Source: Amyelois transitella (lineage: Eukaryota > Arthropoda > Insecta > Lepidoptera > Pyralidae). Taken from it: DNA of 64,000 nt. The stretch's first letter is position 1, and each line of letters starts with the position of its first letter. The notes below the pieces were generated by a model. It was not told the DNA's origin, ran no database searches, and saw nothing but the letters and a program-made list of their open reading frames with translations. Below, one piece after another: positions 56,001-62,515 of the stretch. Where the stretch lies: NCBI RefSeq assembly GCF_032362555.1, contig NC_083532.1, forward strand, positions 881,001-945,000, written 5' to 3'. The position numbers were made by a program, and so were the translations under genes.

Positions 56001-58110
56001 CAAGATATTTTGAAACGACCCTTCCATGCAAAGGATAACTTTCCAATTACCCTGAAAATAAGAGAAGCCTTATATAATTGTCAATCTTCCAGTATTAATG
56101 TAGTTATTGCTTGGATTCCAAGCCATTCAGGAATCAAGGGTAATGAAACAGTAGATATGTGGGCTAAACAAGCTTCTACTTCAGGTTCTGACTGCCACAA
56201 ATTTCATTACTCTCGAGACCTTAGACTTCTAGCTAAACCACAGTTAATGACTAATTGGAACAGACAATGGCAACATTCTCGTCAGCAAAAAGGTGTCTGG
56301 TATGGAAATATCCAACCTAACATACCCAAAGTCCCTTGGTTCTTCCGGCATCGAAACTTGGAGAAGTGGGTAACGTCGGTTATTATCCGAATGCGACTTG
56401 GCCATGTATGTATCCCTGTCTTCCTCCATAAACTCCGAATTAGAGATACTTCTATCTGTGAATGTGGCCTGGATGAAGGTAGTCTTAATCACATAATTTT
56501 CAACTGCCCCAAACTTGTGGTCCATCTTCGTAACATAATTCCGTCTAACATTCCCCATCTAAATTTAGACACTAATTCATTTCTTTCTCTTGTCCACACT
56601 CGGTTCTGTTATATTATTGCAAAGTTCATAACTAAAAATAACCTAAAACTATAGTTCCCATTACAGTATTTTTTTTTTCTCTCTCTCTCTCCTACTTCCG
56701 AAATCTCTTATTAGGTATATGCCTTGTTTTACATAACTTTTACACCTTACACACTCACTTCACATTATAATCATTAACTTGTCTTCTCTTTTACTAACAA
56801 TACCTACTTGTTGTGTTTGTCTTTTTGTGTTTGTACATTTGTTAACCTTCCTTTCAGATTGTATACCGTCCAATTTCGTAACTTCGTGTCTCTTCAAACC
56901 ATGACATTGGCAGAATCACCGAAAGTCCGGTGGAAGCCATAATATAGAAAAGAAAGAAAGAAAGAAAAGTCTTGAGCTTTATAATATTAGTTATTAGTTA
57001 TTAATATACTAGTTTTGACATAAACTTTTGGAAGCCCTTATGAAACGGACCCAGTTGCTATTTATTTATAATAACTACTGCAACACTCCCTCTAGTTAAA
57101 ACAGAAATCTAAAGTGATCATTAAAATCTTGACATCAACACAAAGCTATCATCAATAATACTGATATTGATAACACTAATCTAGTGATAATAGATAATAC
57201 AAATTTATAGACTTGACGGCCTCTGTGGCGCAGCGGTAGTGCGCTTGTCTGTGACATCGGGGGTCCCGGGTTCAAATCCCGGCCAGGGCATGATGAGAAA
57301 CGAACTTTCTCCGATTGGCCTGGGTCTTGGATGTTTATCTATATAAGTATTTATAATAAAATATAGTATCGTTGAGTTAGTATCTCGTAACACAAGTCTC
57401 GAACTTACTTCGAGGCTAACTCAATCAGTGTAATTTGTCCCGTATTAAAATAAAAAAAAAAAAAAAAAAAAAAAAGACTTACTGGGTAAAAAGCTTTTGA
57501 AAGGTAAAAGAAATAGTTAAAGAAATTATTTATTTTTTAAGTATCAGTACAAGATGCAATATTTTTTTTATGATTTTTATGAAGATTATGAAAATTTATA
57601 AACTTGGCAAAAAAAAAATTTAATAAAGAGCAAAGAAGTAAGTACAATTTTTCTTCTTTATTCTAGTTCTAGTTGTATTTTTCTTGATAGAAAAAGACAC
57701 AAACCATGAATAAAATAAAACCCTATGCTCTATAGTTTCATATTATGTTTATCATCCCAATCTTTAAATTGGTAAATAAATAAGAAAGTTGTTAAAATTC
57801 TTAAATTGGACAAATTTAATCAAATTAAAAATACTTAGTCTTTGACTTTGCATACTCAAACTTAATATTCTCAAGGTAAATTTGTGCAGACAGGCAGCAA
57901 ACTTTAAAAACCTTGCCAAACATTCCCACACCGCAAAATTAATTACAATAATAATTTAGATATGACAAGAACTTTAATGATTAATATTTAAATGAATCAT
58001 AAAGTTTTACAACTATTGCCTACCTACTTAGAATAATGGAATAGAAACAAGTTTTTCAATTACTTACCTTGTGAGCCCAAAACGACGATTTTCGCCTCTA
58101 TTACTTTCAT
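40952..58110 (-). CDS. Rab-family small GTPase (Rab5/21/22/31-like), 220 aa, six exons
   Basis: Vesicle-traffic GTPase. Coding exons 5' to 3': 58110-58068, 45856-45729, 44371-44229, 43385-43241, 42066-41970, 41058-40952; all GT-AG, all phases match, 663 nt with stop. Visible motifs: P-loop GSQGVGKTS (residues 12-20, K18 T19), switch I SPTIGASF, switch [11 protein letters not shown] with catalytic Q64, NKCD (118-121), ETSA (146-149), and a C-terminal NMCC for double geranylgeranylation. The [21 protein letters not shown] and SWVKEL stretches resemble the Rab5/21/22/31 group; I cannot name the exact orthologue. ETSAL has Leu where most Rabs have Lys. The first intron exceeds 12 kb and holds a full-length LINE within a Helitron. 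Confidence 0.9.
41076..41282 (+). repeat. SINE-B in Rab intron 5
   Basis: Starts within about 20 bp of the exon 6 acceptor; (ATTCT)n tail at 41270-41282. Confidence 0.8.
41332..41425 (-). repeat. SINE-A, 3' part
   Basis: Tail to 'ggctttaagataaaactgac', with a small deletion in the aagact hairpin. Confidence 0.65.
41515..41937. repeat. Minisatellite of 'cagaagcgtgcttctcagaa' type in Rab intron 5
   Basis: About 20 degenerate units near 21-22 bp, alternating with variant 'agccaaaccgtgcttctcaa' units. The core gaagcgtgcttc is almost palindromic. It ends about 32 bp from the exon 5 donor. Confidence 0.85.
41970..42066 (-). CDS. Rab exon 5
   Basis: Residues 154-185 ([33 protein letters not shown]). 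Donor GACg|gtgaga, phase 1. Reading through the donor stays open for about 21 codons and includes a chance CC. Confidence 0.85.
42121..42372 (+). repeat. SINE-A
   Basis: Near full length; deletion at 'gggattcttaggcgatgg'. A further 5' stub lies at 42585-42626 (minus). Confidence 0.8.
42817..42905 (+). mobile_element. LINE-R extreme 3' end
   Basis: 'ggaagtatgcagagatcgtgg' to (ATGT)n. The tail is followed by 'gcatgtgttaacaa', which resembles 'gtgtgttaacaa' before it. Confidence 0.75.
42954..43213 (-). repeat. SINE-A
   Basis: Full length. Ends 28 bp before Rab exon 4. Confidence 0.8.
43241..43385 (-). CDS. Rab exon 4
   Basis: Residues 105-153: [20 protein letters not shown], then [19 protein letters not shown]. 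Donor CAG|gttata is weak; acceptor ttttctccag. Confidence 0.9.
43412..43652 (-). repeat. SINE-A
   Basis: Full length with a decayed 5' hairpin (gtgccgtaagcc). Confidence 0.8.
43670..44009 (+). mobile_element. LINE-R 3' portion
   Basis: Open frame [20 protein letters not shown] through [20 protein letters not shown] to SAYPSGKEA-stop, then (ATGT)n. Well conserved. Confidence 0.85.
44010..44202 (-). mobile_element. Hel-2, 3' end missing
   Basis: 'tgaagcccttatggatgaat' to 'ttataatattagtataga'. Confidence 0.75.
44229..44371 (-). CDS. Rab exon 3
   Basis: Residues 58-104: [20 protein letters not shown] through IKSWVKELQ. Donor ag|gtaagt; acceptor ctactccag. Confidence 0.92.
44520..44716 (+). mobile_element. 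Hel-1 Helitron, 197 bp
   Basis: A|TCctactactattataaagg...gcgggcggcctCTAG|T; same sequence as 5999-6195 throughout. Confidence 0.92.
44938..45208 (+). repeat. SINE-A, full length
   Basis: Both ends present; a 'gtaggctctg' variant sits in the tail region. Confidence 0.85.
45345..45611 (-). repeat. SINE-A, full length
   Basis: Long (CATA)n tail through the 5' hairpin. A 50-bp SINE-A core scrap follows at 45612-45650. Confidence 0.85.
45729..45856 (-). CDS. Rab exon 2
   Basis: Residues 15-57: [34 protein letters not shown]. Donor CAG|gttaat; acceptor tttatttcag. Confidence 0.9.
45910..46149 (-). repeat. SINE-A
   Basis: Complete except for the tail, which is replaced by an A-rich run. Confidence 0.8.
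46512..46782 (-). mobile_element. Hel-2 Helitron, complete
   Basis: CTAG...GA, full interior, flanked T (A in its own sense) at 46783. Confidence 0.85.
46806..46978 (+). repeat. SINE-A, 3' part
   Basis: Tail segment 'agggataaagacgtgatcat' is duplicated in tandem. Confidence 0.8.
47089..47431 (-). mobile_element. Hel-3 with an internal insertion
   Basis: Ends match 27018-27200; about 160 bp of extra AT-rich sequence lies at 47135-47295. Confidence 0.75.
47508..47658 (+). repeat. SINE-A, 3' part
   Basis: 'taggcgtcaggctagcaacc' to (ATGT)n. Confidence 0.75.
47846..47963 (-). repeat. SINE-A, 3' part
   Basis: 'atcacgtcttttctccttac' to 'caaatagtgacaggttgc'. Confidence 0.7.
48043..48232 (+). mobile_element. 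LINE-R 3' fragment
   Basis: 'aaggacgtcctggtaaaggg' to (ATGT)n. Confidence 0.8.
48262..48450 (+). repeat. SINE-B relative
   Basis: 'aatgctgcagtgcaatttgtt' and 'gctttggaagcggcagtaaa' match SINE-B, but the end is 'aataaaaaatttgaatttgaa' in place of (ATTCT)n. A similar end occurs at 12815-12838. Confidence 0.6.
48668..48852 (-). mobile_element. LINE-R 3' fragment
   Basis: (CATA)n tail to 'gacgtccttaatttgatcaa'. Confidence 0.8.
48950..49010 (+). repeat. Unclassified lepidopteran repeat end
   Basis: 'aaaccggctaagtgcgagcc' + 'ggactcgcgcacgaaggggg'; GC-rich. Single copy in the window. Confidence 0.4.
49165..49425. repeat. SINE-A inverted pair
   Basis: Plus copy 49165-49360 is followed directly by a minus 5' fragment 49362-49425. 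Bases 49426-49712 show nothing recognisable. Confidence 0.7.
49713..49880 (+). mobile_element. Hel-2, 3' end missing
   Basis: A|TCtatactaatattataaag to 'gcgaagaaataatgga'; a LINE-R tail (49915-49982) follows. Confidence 0.8.
49915..49982 (+). mobile_element. LINE-R extreme 3' end
   Basis: 'cctacccctccgggaaagag' to (ATGT)n. Confidence 0.65.
50070..50342 (+). repeat. SINE-B, full length
   Basis: 'tatttgacgaaatattcgta' to (ATTCT)n. Confidence 0.8.
50478..50748 (+). repeat. SINE-A, full length
   Basis: Hairpin and tail present. A decayed core fragment follows at 50810-50905. Confidence 0.8.
50910..51085 (-). repeat. Repeat D, uninterrupted
   Basis: 'ggcaactggatgtgtaacca', 'gtcgcttcgtgtaaaaacc' and 'caggatccatggtcaag'. 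It serves as the empty-site reference for the two interrupted copies. Confidence 0.7.
51545..52981 (+). CDS. LINE ORF1, gag-like nucleic-acid-binding protein, 478 aa
   Basis: First ATG after the 5'UTR ([14 protein letters not shown]). Binds the element RNA to form the RNP. The N-terminal 60 residues are Ser/Pro/Lys-rich. A middle domain is followed, at about residues 240-300, by three Cys/His knuckles: [28 protein letters not shown] and a variant [15 protein letters not shown]. The C-terminal half is Pro/Ser-rich. The stop TAG at 52979 overlaps the start of ORF2 by 32 bases in a different frame, so ORF2 is probably made by reinitiation or frameshift. Intact. Confidence 0.88.
   Translation: MELGDEEGPPDWGGTSSSSRKKPSTPRPSKRPAESTIESEPKKSSPPSDSIQSVYHRPGFEPDSIIKYTDEDDAPFIVYVTRMEPDPSAGLSIRLLKFAQFLHHNSVSGIKSGGLKLMGRNKVSIEFTDRDSANSFLESPLIPTNKYIASIPRFNISRMGVVRDIPTDWTLEELINNISVPPNCGQVVMARRLNSKSKKPDSAVSWFPTTTVVLTFRGHVLPERVFCFHTSLPVSVYLLPTIQCRNCCKFGHISNQCRSKPRCYRCGQFQHSGDSCSSDASISCLFCGNSHLATDPSCPEHIRQKQIKVIMANDNISYSEAATKIPQNRSFSQVAAAVPPASSQYYSSQSPVSSPQRPPNPPRSSTPNLSSSYKKTISLSPKARPELGKSYDIQALREITSTPKSSLPNGCACSCQHQDPSPALSPNDNLFEILADALIQFLSRDVDMLPPNTISRLQQIIVPILSKHNGPSSSSVEY
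52950..56654 (+). CDS. LINE ORF2, endonuclease-reverse transcriptase-RNase H, 1234 aa
   Basis: Carries out target-primed reverse transcription. From ATG 52950: an APE-type endonuclease (about residues 1-230) starting [20 protein letters not shown], with GDFN (D130) and SDHFPVL (D205, H206). A reverse transcriptase follows (about 430-720), with [19 protein letters not shown] and YADD (653-656). An RNase H domain begins [11 protein letters not shown] (D951) and includes the SDSLS and [12 protein letters not shown] stretches. A C-terminal CxC...H...C knuckle ([17 protein letters not shown]) completes it. RT followed by RNase H plus ORF1 knuckles is the I-clade layout. No internal stop or frameshift. 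Confidence 0.92.
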   Translation: MDQVLLQWNTRSVSKKKPDLMYLIKRYNPIIVAIAETCLKRTSHFHIPLYSCFRDDRDDGWAGCALLVSQSITFTQVPIPPHSSSFHVVAVRALEISFVSVYLPHPHHSIVLELQSILSSIPTPLIILGDFNIRSTLWGCPFDDSILPVFLDLLDNINLCILNDGSVTRRSPPSQNVSIPDLTLTSPQLAPILLWRVLPNSYGSDHFPVLTTLIKSISKVSPLPPLLKYKTEKADWDKFSTCLKVLTSSLPSPSSQNFLQAYEEFISAVISAADETIPIKNASHNKIPSPPWWDSECSESIRKRNKAEKDFNSDPTLTNYLLVRKTMAQTKRLLSQKKHLGWKSFCESISPKSSLSSVWKKIKSFRRATAHQDSSSNDTSPWLNDFIKRLSPLTAPALDELPYSSYNCPSPTILDEPFSLQELLSALDGLKDSSPGIDGIPFSFITKAPLPSKLYLLSILNHIFLSGSVPESWKNQIIIPILKPGRNPLDPLSYRPIALSSVIHKIMEHLIKNRLEWFIESKGILPNSQFGFRRGMGTLDSLSILVSHIRVAFSKNEHVVGAFLDITSAYDNVQLPILRQKLHKLSIPVRLINIICNMLMDRHIIVRLQGSLLPPRSVWKGLPQGSVLSPILYNLYTSDLDQSVNCFCNILQYADDIVLFASSDSFDDISRRLNSALFYLNTWLEDHGLSISPLKSNCVVFTRKRSLPLLTVSINNETIPQKDNCKFLGITLDSKLTGVTHLNHVVQKAEKGVNVMRSLSGVRWGSHPYSQKLIYNALVRSHFDYGAFLLEPCNKLALAKLDKIQHKCLRIITGAMKSSPTNALQVECLDPPLVLRRQFLADRFLYKTIQLFSHPLLEILNSLSDYCHTSSYWVNKDHPPLVKSFDKIDNLPHPVAQFSKNPIFDIDFLPLIFQPNVLLNIGLSKNLPGADRIFNRIISEKWSDWTLIFTDASKLTQDSNVGAAVWIPKFNLLLSFKYFSKSSIFTGESIALFEAVQFVLSHNLDKSLILSDSLSCLQDILKRPFHAKDNFPITLKIREALYNCQSSSINVVIAWIPSHSGIKGNETVDMWAKQASTSGSDCHKFHYSRDLRLLAKPQLMTNWNRQWQHSRQQKGVWYGNIQPNIPKVPWFFRHRNLEKWVTSVIIRMRLGHVCIPVFLHKLRIRDTSICECGLDEGSLNHIIFNCPKLVVHLRNIIPSNIPHLNLDTNSFLSLVHTRFCYIIAKFITKNNLKL
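57216..57475 (+). repeat. SINE-T with poly-A tail
   Basis: Head at 57216 with B box 'gggttcaaatccc'. Unlike the other copies it ends in a run of about 28 A's. Bases 57476-58067 after it are AT-rich intron with nothing recognised. Confidence 0.85.
58068..58110 (-). CDS. Rab exon 1
   Basis: 43 nt from the [17 protein letters not shown] plus one base. Donor CAAG|gtaagt. The P-loop is split between exons 1 and 2. Confidence 0.88.
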
Positions 58111-58374
58111 TTTGTTCACTTAAACACTGTACAGAAGATCCCCATAAACATTACATTGTTTCCAAGGAATAATATAAAAATACTTGTTTGTTGTACAGAA
58201 AATGTAAATAAAATTTCACAACAAAACACGACAAAACTCAACAAAAGTTGCCCGAAATCTCTTGGATTTTGACAAGTCAGTTTCTGATGAAATTGAAATG
58301 ACAGAAGCATGACAGTTGACGTTGACTTATTTACGCATATTCTACGGCCCCGGATAGTTTGTGCATATATATAA
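58111..58374 (-). promoter_or_regulatory. Likely Rab 5'UTR and promoter region
   Basis: Repeat-free 260 bp directly upstream of the Rab ATG. No TATA box recognised. Assigned by position only. Confidence 0.35.
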
Positions 58375-58432
58375 TCACGCGGCGTGATTCACGCCTCATT
58401 CCCGTAGGGGTAGACAGAGACTACATCTTTGC
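58375..58432 (-). mobile_element. LINE-R 3' scrap
   Basis: 'cacgcctcattcccgtagggg' + 'tagacagagactac'. Confidence 0.55.
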
Positions 58433-58577
58433 TATTTTTATTTTTAATTAAGTGGATACTCTAAGACTTTCTTGTATTTAAATGGCCTGGTGCTACTCAT
58501 AGTCAAGATAACCCGAAGGGCATTTTGGGCCGTGGATGCAACTATGGTGGTCATAGTTGCATATCACTCTATCACAA

Positions 58578-58672
58578 TCACGTCTTATTGATGTCACATA
58601 ACTTAAATTTAATTATATCTACTACCGCTTCTAAGGTGCATGTGTAGAAGCGGCGGAACAAACTACACTGCT
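58578..58672 (-). repeat. SINE-B fragment
   Basis: 'attgatgtcacataactta' to 'aacaaactacactgc'; short deletions. Confidence 0.65.
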
Positions 58673-58882
58673 ACGGGTGTGTACTGCAGTAAGTGAAATT
58701 CTATTCCATTAGTTATAGTGGGACGATTACATTGTGCCTCTCAAATTTTGCCAAGGAGCATTTTCACTGATTTCGTCAGTCATAGTACGAGATCCGGCTG
58801 CAAAATCACTACGTTCATCGCGTAGTTAATCAAACTCACATTTTAACATACATTTATGAATAGGATAATACATAGATAATAG

Positions 58883-59210
58883 GGTGCCAGTCAATAAGTG
58901 GCCGCAAGTAATTTTAATTAAATTAATGTTAATTAATTTTCAAAAAAAAATTTCGTTCACTTGTTTTTTAAATAAAATATCATCCACATCATAGAAATGT
59001 ATGTAAAGAATTCGAAAATCAATGGGTGCCGTTACACACTCGGCCGCAACTACTACGCAGCCAGGTGTAAACAGGTAATATTTTGGTCTATTTATACGTT
59101 CATGTCGTACACGCATGTTTTTTATATAAAATTAAAGCTAATTTTTTTTTTAATATGATGATATATCGCTGCCTGTGAATAAATGGCCGCAAATTAGGGT
59201 TGCTAGCTGT
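58883..59210 (+). repeat. Degenerate tandem repeat, period about 142 bp
   Basis: Units begin 'ggtgccagtcaataagtggc' (58883), 'ggtgccgttacacactcggc' (59025) and 'gctgcctgtgaataaatggc' (59168), each running into 'cgcaa'. A second match, 'gttcacttgttttttaaata' against 'gtacacgcatgttttttata', lies about 142 bp apart. Confidence 0.5.
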
Positions 59211-59250
59211 TAAAAACTCGAGGTATCCGAGATAAAGTGAAAGAGAGTTA

Positions 59251-59305
59251 GGCCTCGGTCTCGAATTTTGCGGGCAGCGGGGTGGCGGCGGCGGCGGCGC
59301 GGGAG
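59251..59305 (+). repeat. Harbinger left terminal inverted repeat
   Basis: 55 bp; differs from the right end by t/c at position 33. A related 'gggcgggcaacg' motif follows inside (59307-59318), and its inverse lies inside the right end. Confidence 0.9.
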
Positions 59306-59412
59306 AGGGGCGGGCAACGCATACCTGTTCTCGAAACCAGCGGGCAGATCGCGCGGTACTGTAGCGGTGTAGTGATGTGTTCGTGGTTGTGTTGTCGACA
59401 TTCGCAAACGAA

Positions 59413-59708
59413 ATGTCTGAAAATCGGCGACAACATCTTTTTGATTCAAATGTATTCCTAACGCTCGATTTATTGTGGGCAAAAGAAGAAGTGGATCCCT
59501 ACTATAAGGCAAGGAAAATAAATGGCGAGTTTTATCGAAATTATGAAGAACAGAGACAAAATCCCGATAAATTCTACGACTACACCAGAATGAGTGTAGA
59601 AACTTTTGACTATATTCTAGAAACTATCAAGAGTGATTTACAGTCTGGAATTAATCCAAAAAGTTTTAGAGGTATATCTCCAGCAGAAAAATTATACATA
59701 ACGCTTGG
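59413..59708 (+). CDS. Harbinger transposase, exon 1
   Basis: ATG at 59413 (MSENRRQHLFDSNVFLTLDL). Residues 1-98; the segment up to RGISPAEKLYITLG is the helical N-terminal part of DDE_Tnp_4 proteins. Donor gg|gtaagt in phase 2. An upstream in-frame extension without ATG is not needed. Confidence 0.88.
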
Positions 59709-60191
59709 GTAAGTAAAACAACGAAATTGTAATTTGTAATTGTATTTATTGATAGTTTCAAAAAGGAAGTGTTGTACCTACTAATTTAGTAAATAGTTTG
59801 GCATCGGTATTAAGTTCCCAGATACAATAATTTTAATTAAATACCTACTACACACTAATCAGCCTTAATTATTTATCTTTGACGAAAAATATAATATAAA
59901 AACGTTTCGTATGAAATAAGTAACATAACAGTTTGTCATTTATTTTTAAAATCACAGTTTTCGTTTGTACTACGATTAATTATTTCTACAATCACAGTTT
60001 TCTCACTCATTTACAGTATTTTTATTACAAGGTCGATATACTTAGTGGTCAGTATAATAATTCCACGCTAATCTTAAAACTAAATCTTCTCTCTAAAATT
60101 AAAGTTCTCATCTGTACGACGATTAGTTAACTATTTAAATCACAGTTTTGTTATTTATTGACAGTATTTTCATTATAAGATTGATATACCT

Positions 60192-60904
60192 CTATTGTTG
60201 AGTACTATACCCATACATATATGATTCATTAGAAGGGTACGTGCTTTCATTTACACTTAACTCATCTAGAAGAGCTTGATTAATTTTTTGTCTTACTCTA
60301 AACTTTTGAAAGGGCGTGAATTTTTCCATTTGTGGAAGTAAACTCATAAAAAAGTAGTAGTCATCAGACTTATTCTCATTTCTAGAAGCCTCGTTTCTAC
60401 TTTGATTTGATAAATCATTTTCCAGCAGTCTTATCCTTTTCCTTTCCAATTCTAAAAATTCAGTTCTTATGTCATTCGCTGTTCTCTTTTTTCTTGATCG
60501 TTGTGACGCAGAAGCTTCTCTTGGAGGCGTAGAAATTTCTTGCAATGATGTAGAAGCTTCTTGAGAAGAAACAGGAGCCTCTTGTGAGGATGTAGAAGGT
60601 TGTTGTGGATAAATAGAAGATTCTTCATTATGACCGGTTGTATCTTCTTGAGAGTTTTCTCCAGATATGTCTTCTGTCTCAAACGAATCATTACTTATCT
60701 GATTACTTACTTCAGGTCTGCTTAAATTACCCTCAGTAACATTTGGTACAACTTCATCTTGCAAAAACCTCAATTGAGAAAAATATTGCCAATTTGAGGG
60801 TTGATTAACATTTCCGGCATCTCCTGATCTAGGGGCAGGATTTTTTTTTAATTCCTTTCTATAGTGATCTTTTAAATTTTTCCATTTCTTCTTTAAATCG
60901 GTCA
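60192..60904 (-). CDS. Harbinger MADF/BESS accessory protein, exon 2
   Basis: Continues exon 1 (61908-62049) after acceptor tgtttcag|TG; together 284 residues. Completes the MADF (Myb/SANT-like) DNA-binding domain with TDLKKKWKNLKDHYRKELKK and WQYFSQLRFLQDEV. A Ser/Gln/Glu-rich linker follows, with repeated 'SSQEA(S/P)TS'-like units. It ends with a BESS-type motif (DDYYFFMSLLPQMEKFTPFQ) that mediates protein contacts. In Harbingers this partner carries the transposase to DNA and the nucleus. Stop TAG at 60194-60192. This exon lies wholly inside the transposase intron on the other strand. Confidence 0.88.
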
Positions 60905-60973
60905 CTGAAACAAAGAACGAACAGACTATTTATTACATACATAACTTTAACATATACATGCTTTAATTTTCAG

Positions 60974-61844
60974 GTTTTTGGCGAGTGGGCAGCCTTTCAA
61001 AAGACTGTCATTGTCATTCAGAATGGGAAAAACAACGGTAGCCAACATAGTTTATGGCACTTGTAAAGCTATATGGAAAAATTTGGTACATTTACATATG
61101 CCAAAACCGACAGAAGAATTATTGAAAAATATAGCGGAAAAATACTATGAAAAATGGCAATTTCCTAATTGCGTTGGTGCTATTGATGGCAAGCACTGTC
61201 GAATAAAAAATCCTAAGTTCGCTGGATCATCGCATTATAATTATAAACATTTCTTTTCGATGCACTTGCAAGCGGTCGCGGATGCTGACAAAAGATTCGT
61301 TTGTATAGAAGTTGGAGGAAGAGGGAAACAAAGTGATGCAGGGACATTCCATTACTCTAATTTGAACCGTTTACTTCAAAGTAATAACTACAATATACCA
61401 GGTCCACAATATCTACCCACATCAGATATCGTTCTACCAATGGTTTTTATTGGAGATGAAGGATATCCACTCAAAACATATTTGATGCGACCTTATCCAC
61501 AAAGCGTACTTAATGCACAAAGTGAGTTATTTAATAAGCGATTATCGCGGGCTCGAAAGACTATTGAGTGTGCTTTCGGAATTTTAAGATCCAAGTGGCA
61601 TATTTTCAGATCGCCCATAGAGACAAACAAATGTCATGCAAGATTACTCATCAAAACTTGCTGTTTGTTGCATAACATTATCCGAGATAAGGACGGTGAT
61701 AATGACATTGCCTATATTACTGTCAATACGAATCAACAAACATTACAAACACGATTACAAACCAACGCCCGGACGTCTTATCAAGCACAATATATACGTG
61801 AAAAATTCAAAGAATATTTTGTAAATAATCCCATTAGCTACTAA
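60974..61844 (+). CDS. Harbinger transposase, exon 2 (DDE_Tnp_4 catalytic domain)
   Basis: Acceptor aattttcag|G at 60973/60974; joined to exon 1 it gives 388 residues. Catalytic triad: D170 in VGAIDGKHCRI, D260 in FIGDEGYPL, E297 in RKTIECAFGILRSKW. The linking motifs YNYKHFFSMHLQAV and GRGKQSDAG are in order. No stop or frameshift. AATAAA follows at 61861, 17 bases after the stop. The exon lies inside the intron of the MADF gene on the other strand. Confidence 0.92.
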
Positions 61845-61907
61845 TTAATTTGTAAACCATAATAAACATTGTATATAACATAATAAATAATTTTTATATT
61901 CACCTAC

Positions 61908-62049
61908 CTTCAATATTCAGTTCGTTTTTTATTTCTTCCCATAATTGATTAATTATTCTTCTATTTTTATGGTTCACATCTTTGCTGTTCCATATGGGTC
62001 TCCTCTCAAAGATTGCCGAAATAATTTGCTCTTGCACGTCCGAGGACAT
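61908..62049 (-). CDS. Harbinger MADF/BESS accessory protein, exon 1
   Basis: ATG at 62049-62047; 47 codons plus one base (MSSDVQEQIISAIFERRPIW, WEEIKNELNIE). Donor GAAG|gtaggt, phase 1, matching the exon 2 acceptor. This is the first half of the MADF domain. Confidence 0.85.
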
Positions 62050-62215
62050 TTTGAAACGTCACAAAAAAAAGTACAACACTATACTACAATGCAGACGCGC
62101 AACACGGGACGGTCACCGCTCGACTGGAGTGCACCGCTCGTTGCCCGCCCCCGCGCCGCTCCCGCGCCTCTGTTTTCGAGACCCGGTCCATTTGACGATA
62201 CGCAAGATCCTGCCG

Positions 62216-62270
62216 CTCCCGCGCCGCCGCCGCCGCCGCCCCGCTGCCCGCAAAATTCGAGACCGAGGCC
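62216..62270 (-). repeat. Harbinger right terminal inverted repeat
   Basis: Inverse of 59251-59305; followed by the TTA duplication at 62271-62273. Confidence 0.9.
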
Positions 62271-62287
62271 TTAGCGCGTAACGCCAC

Positions 62288-62404
62288 TTGTTAGACAAGG
62301 ATGGCGAGTACCAGCTGTGCGAGTATTTGAAGCCATTGCGTGAGTTTTGTTCTACGTTTAAAAGTGAACTACCTCTTATTACCATACTTACATACATAAA
62401 ATGA
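62288..62404 (+). pseudogene. Coding-like fragment beside the Harbinger, possibly a transposase relic
   Basis: LLDKDGEYQLCEYLKPLREF followed by CSTFKSELPLITILTYIK-stop, the last residues running into a LINE-R tail. The '..CEYLKPL..' phrasing resembles the C-terminal part of hAT transposases, but it is too short to decide. An in-frame TAA lies about four codons upstream. Confidence 0.25.
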
Positions 62405-62515
62405 CGCCTTTTTCCCGTAGGGGTCGGCAGAGAAAACATCTTTACACTTGCCACGATCCCGTCTTACTACTTTCGCTTCAACCCGAAACATAACTCTCTT
62501 CATCCACTCCACTTG
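62388..62515 (-). mobile_element. LINE-R 3' fragment, decayed
   Basis: Tail 'tacatacataaaatgacgcc' and 'ttgccacgatcccgtc'. Confidence 0.65.

Larger units (their letters stand above)
51378..56965 (+). mobile_element. I-clade non-LTR retrotransposon (LINE), full length, 5.6 kb
   Basis: Flanked by a perfect 14-bp duplication aaagtcttgagctt (51364-51377, 56966-56979). Short 5'UTR (about 165 bp), two overlapping ORFs, about 310 bp of 3'UTR, and a (GAAA)n tail. Both ORFs are open from ATG to stop, so this copy may be competent. Confidence 0.9.
51109..56990 (-). mobile_element. Hel-2 Helitron, split by a LINE
   Basis: 51109-51377 and 56966-56990 are the two parts of one reverse-oriented Hel-2. Confidence 0.85.
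59251..62270. mobile_element. PIF/Harbinger DNA transposon, apparently intact, 3020 bp
   Basis: Terminal inverted repeats of 55 bp with one mismatch (59251-59305 and 62216-62270), starting ggcctcggtctcgaattttg and including a GC-rich (GGC)n block. The 3-bp duplication TTA (59248-59250, 62271-62273) is typical of the superfamily. It encodes both standard Harbinger proteins on opposite strands, each from two exons. Confidence 0.93.

Noticed and set aside
59210-59512. 100-codon minus frame at the Harbinger left end
   Set aside because: Composed of inverted-repeat and antisense transposase sequence.
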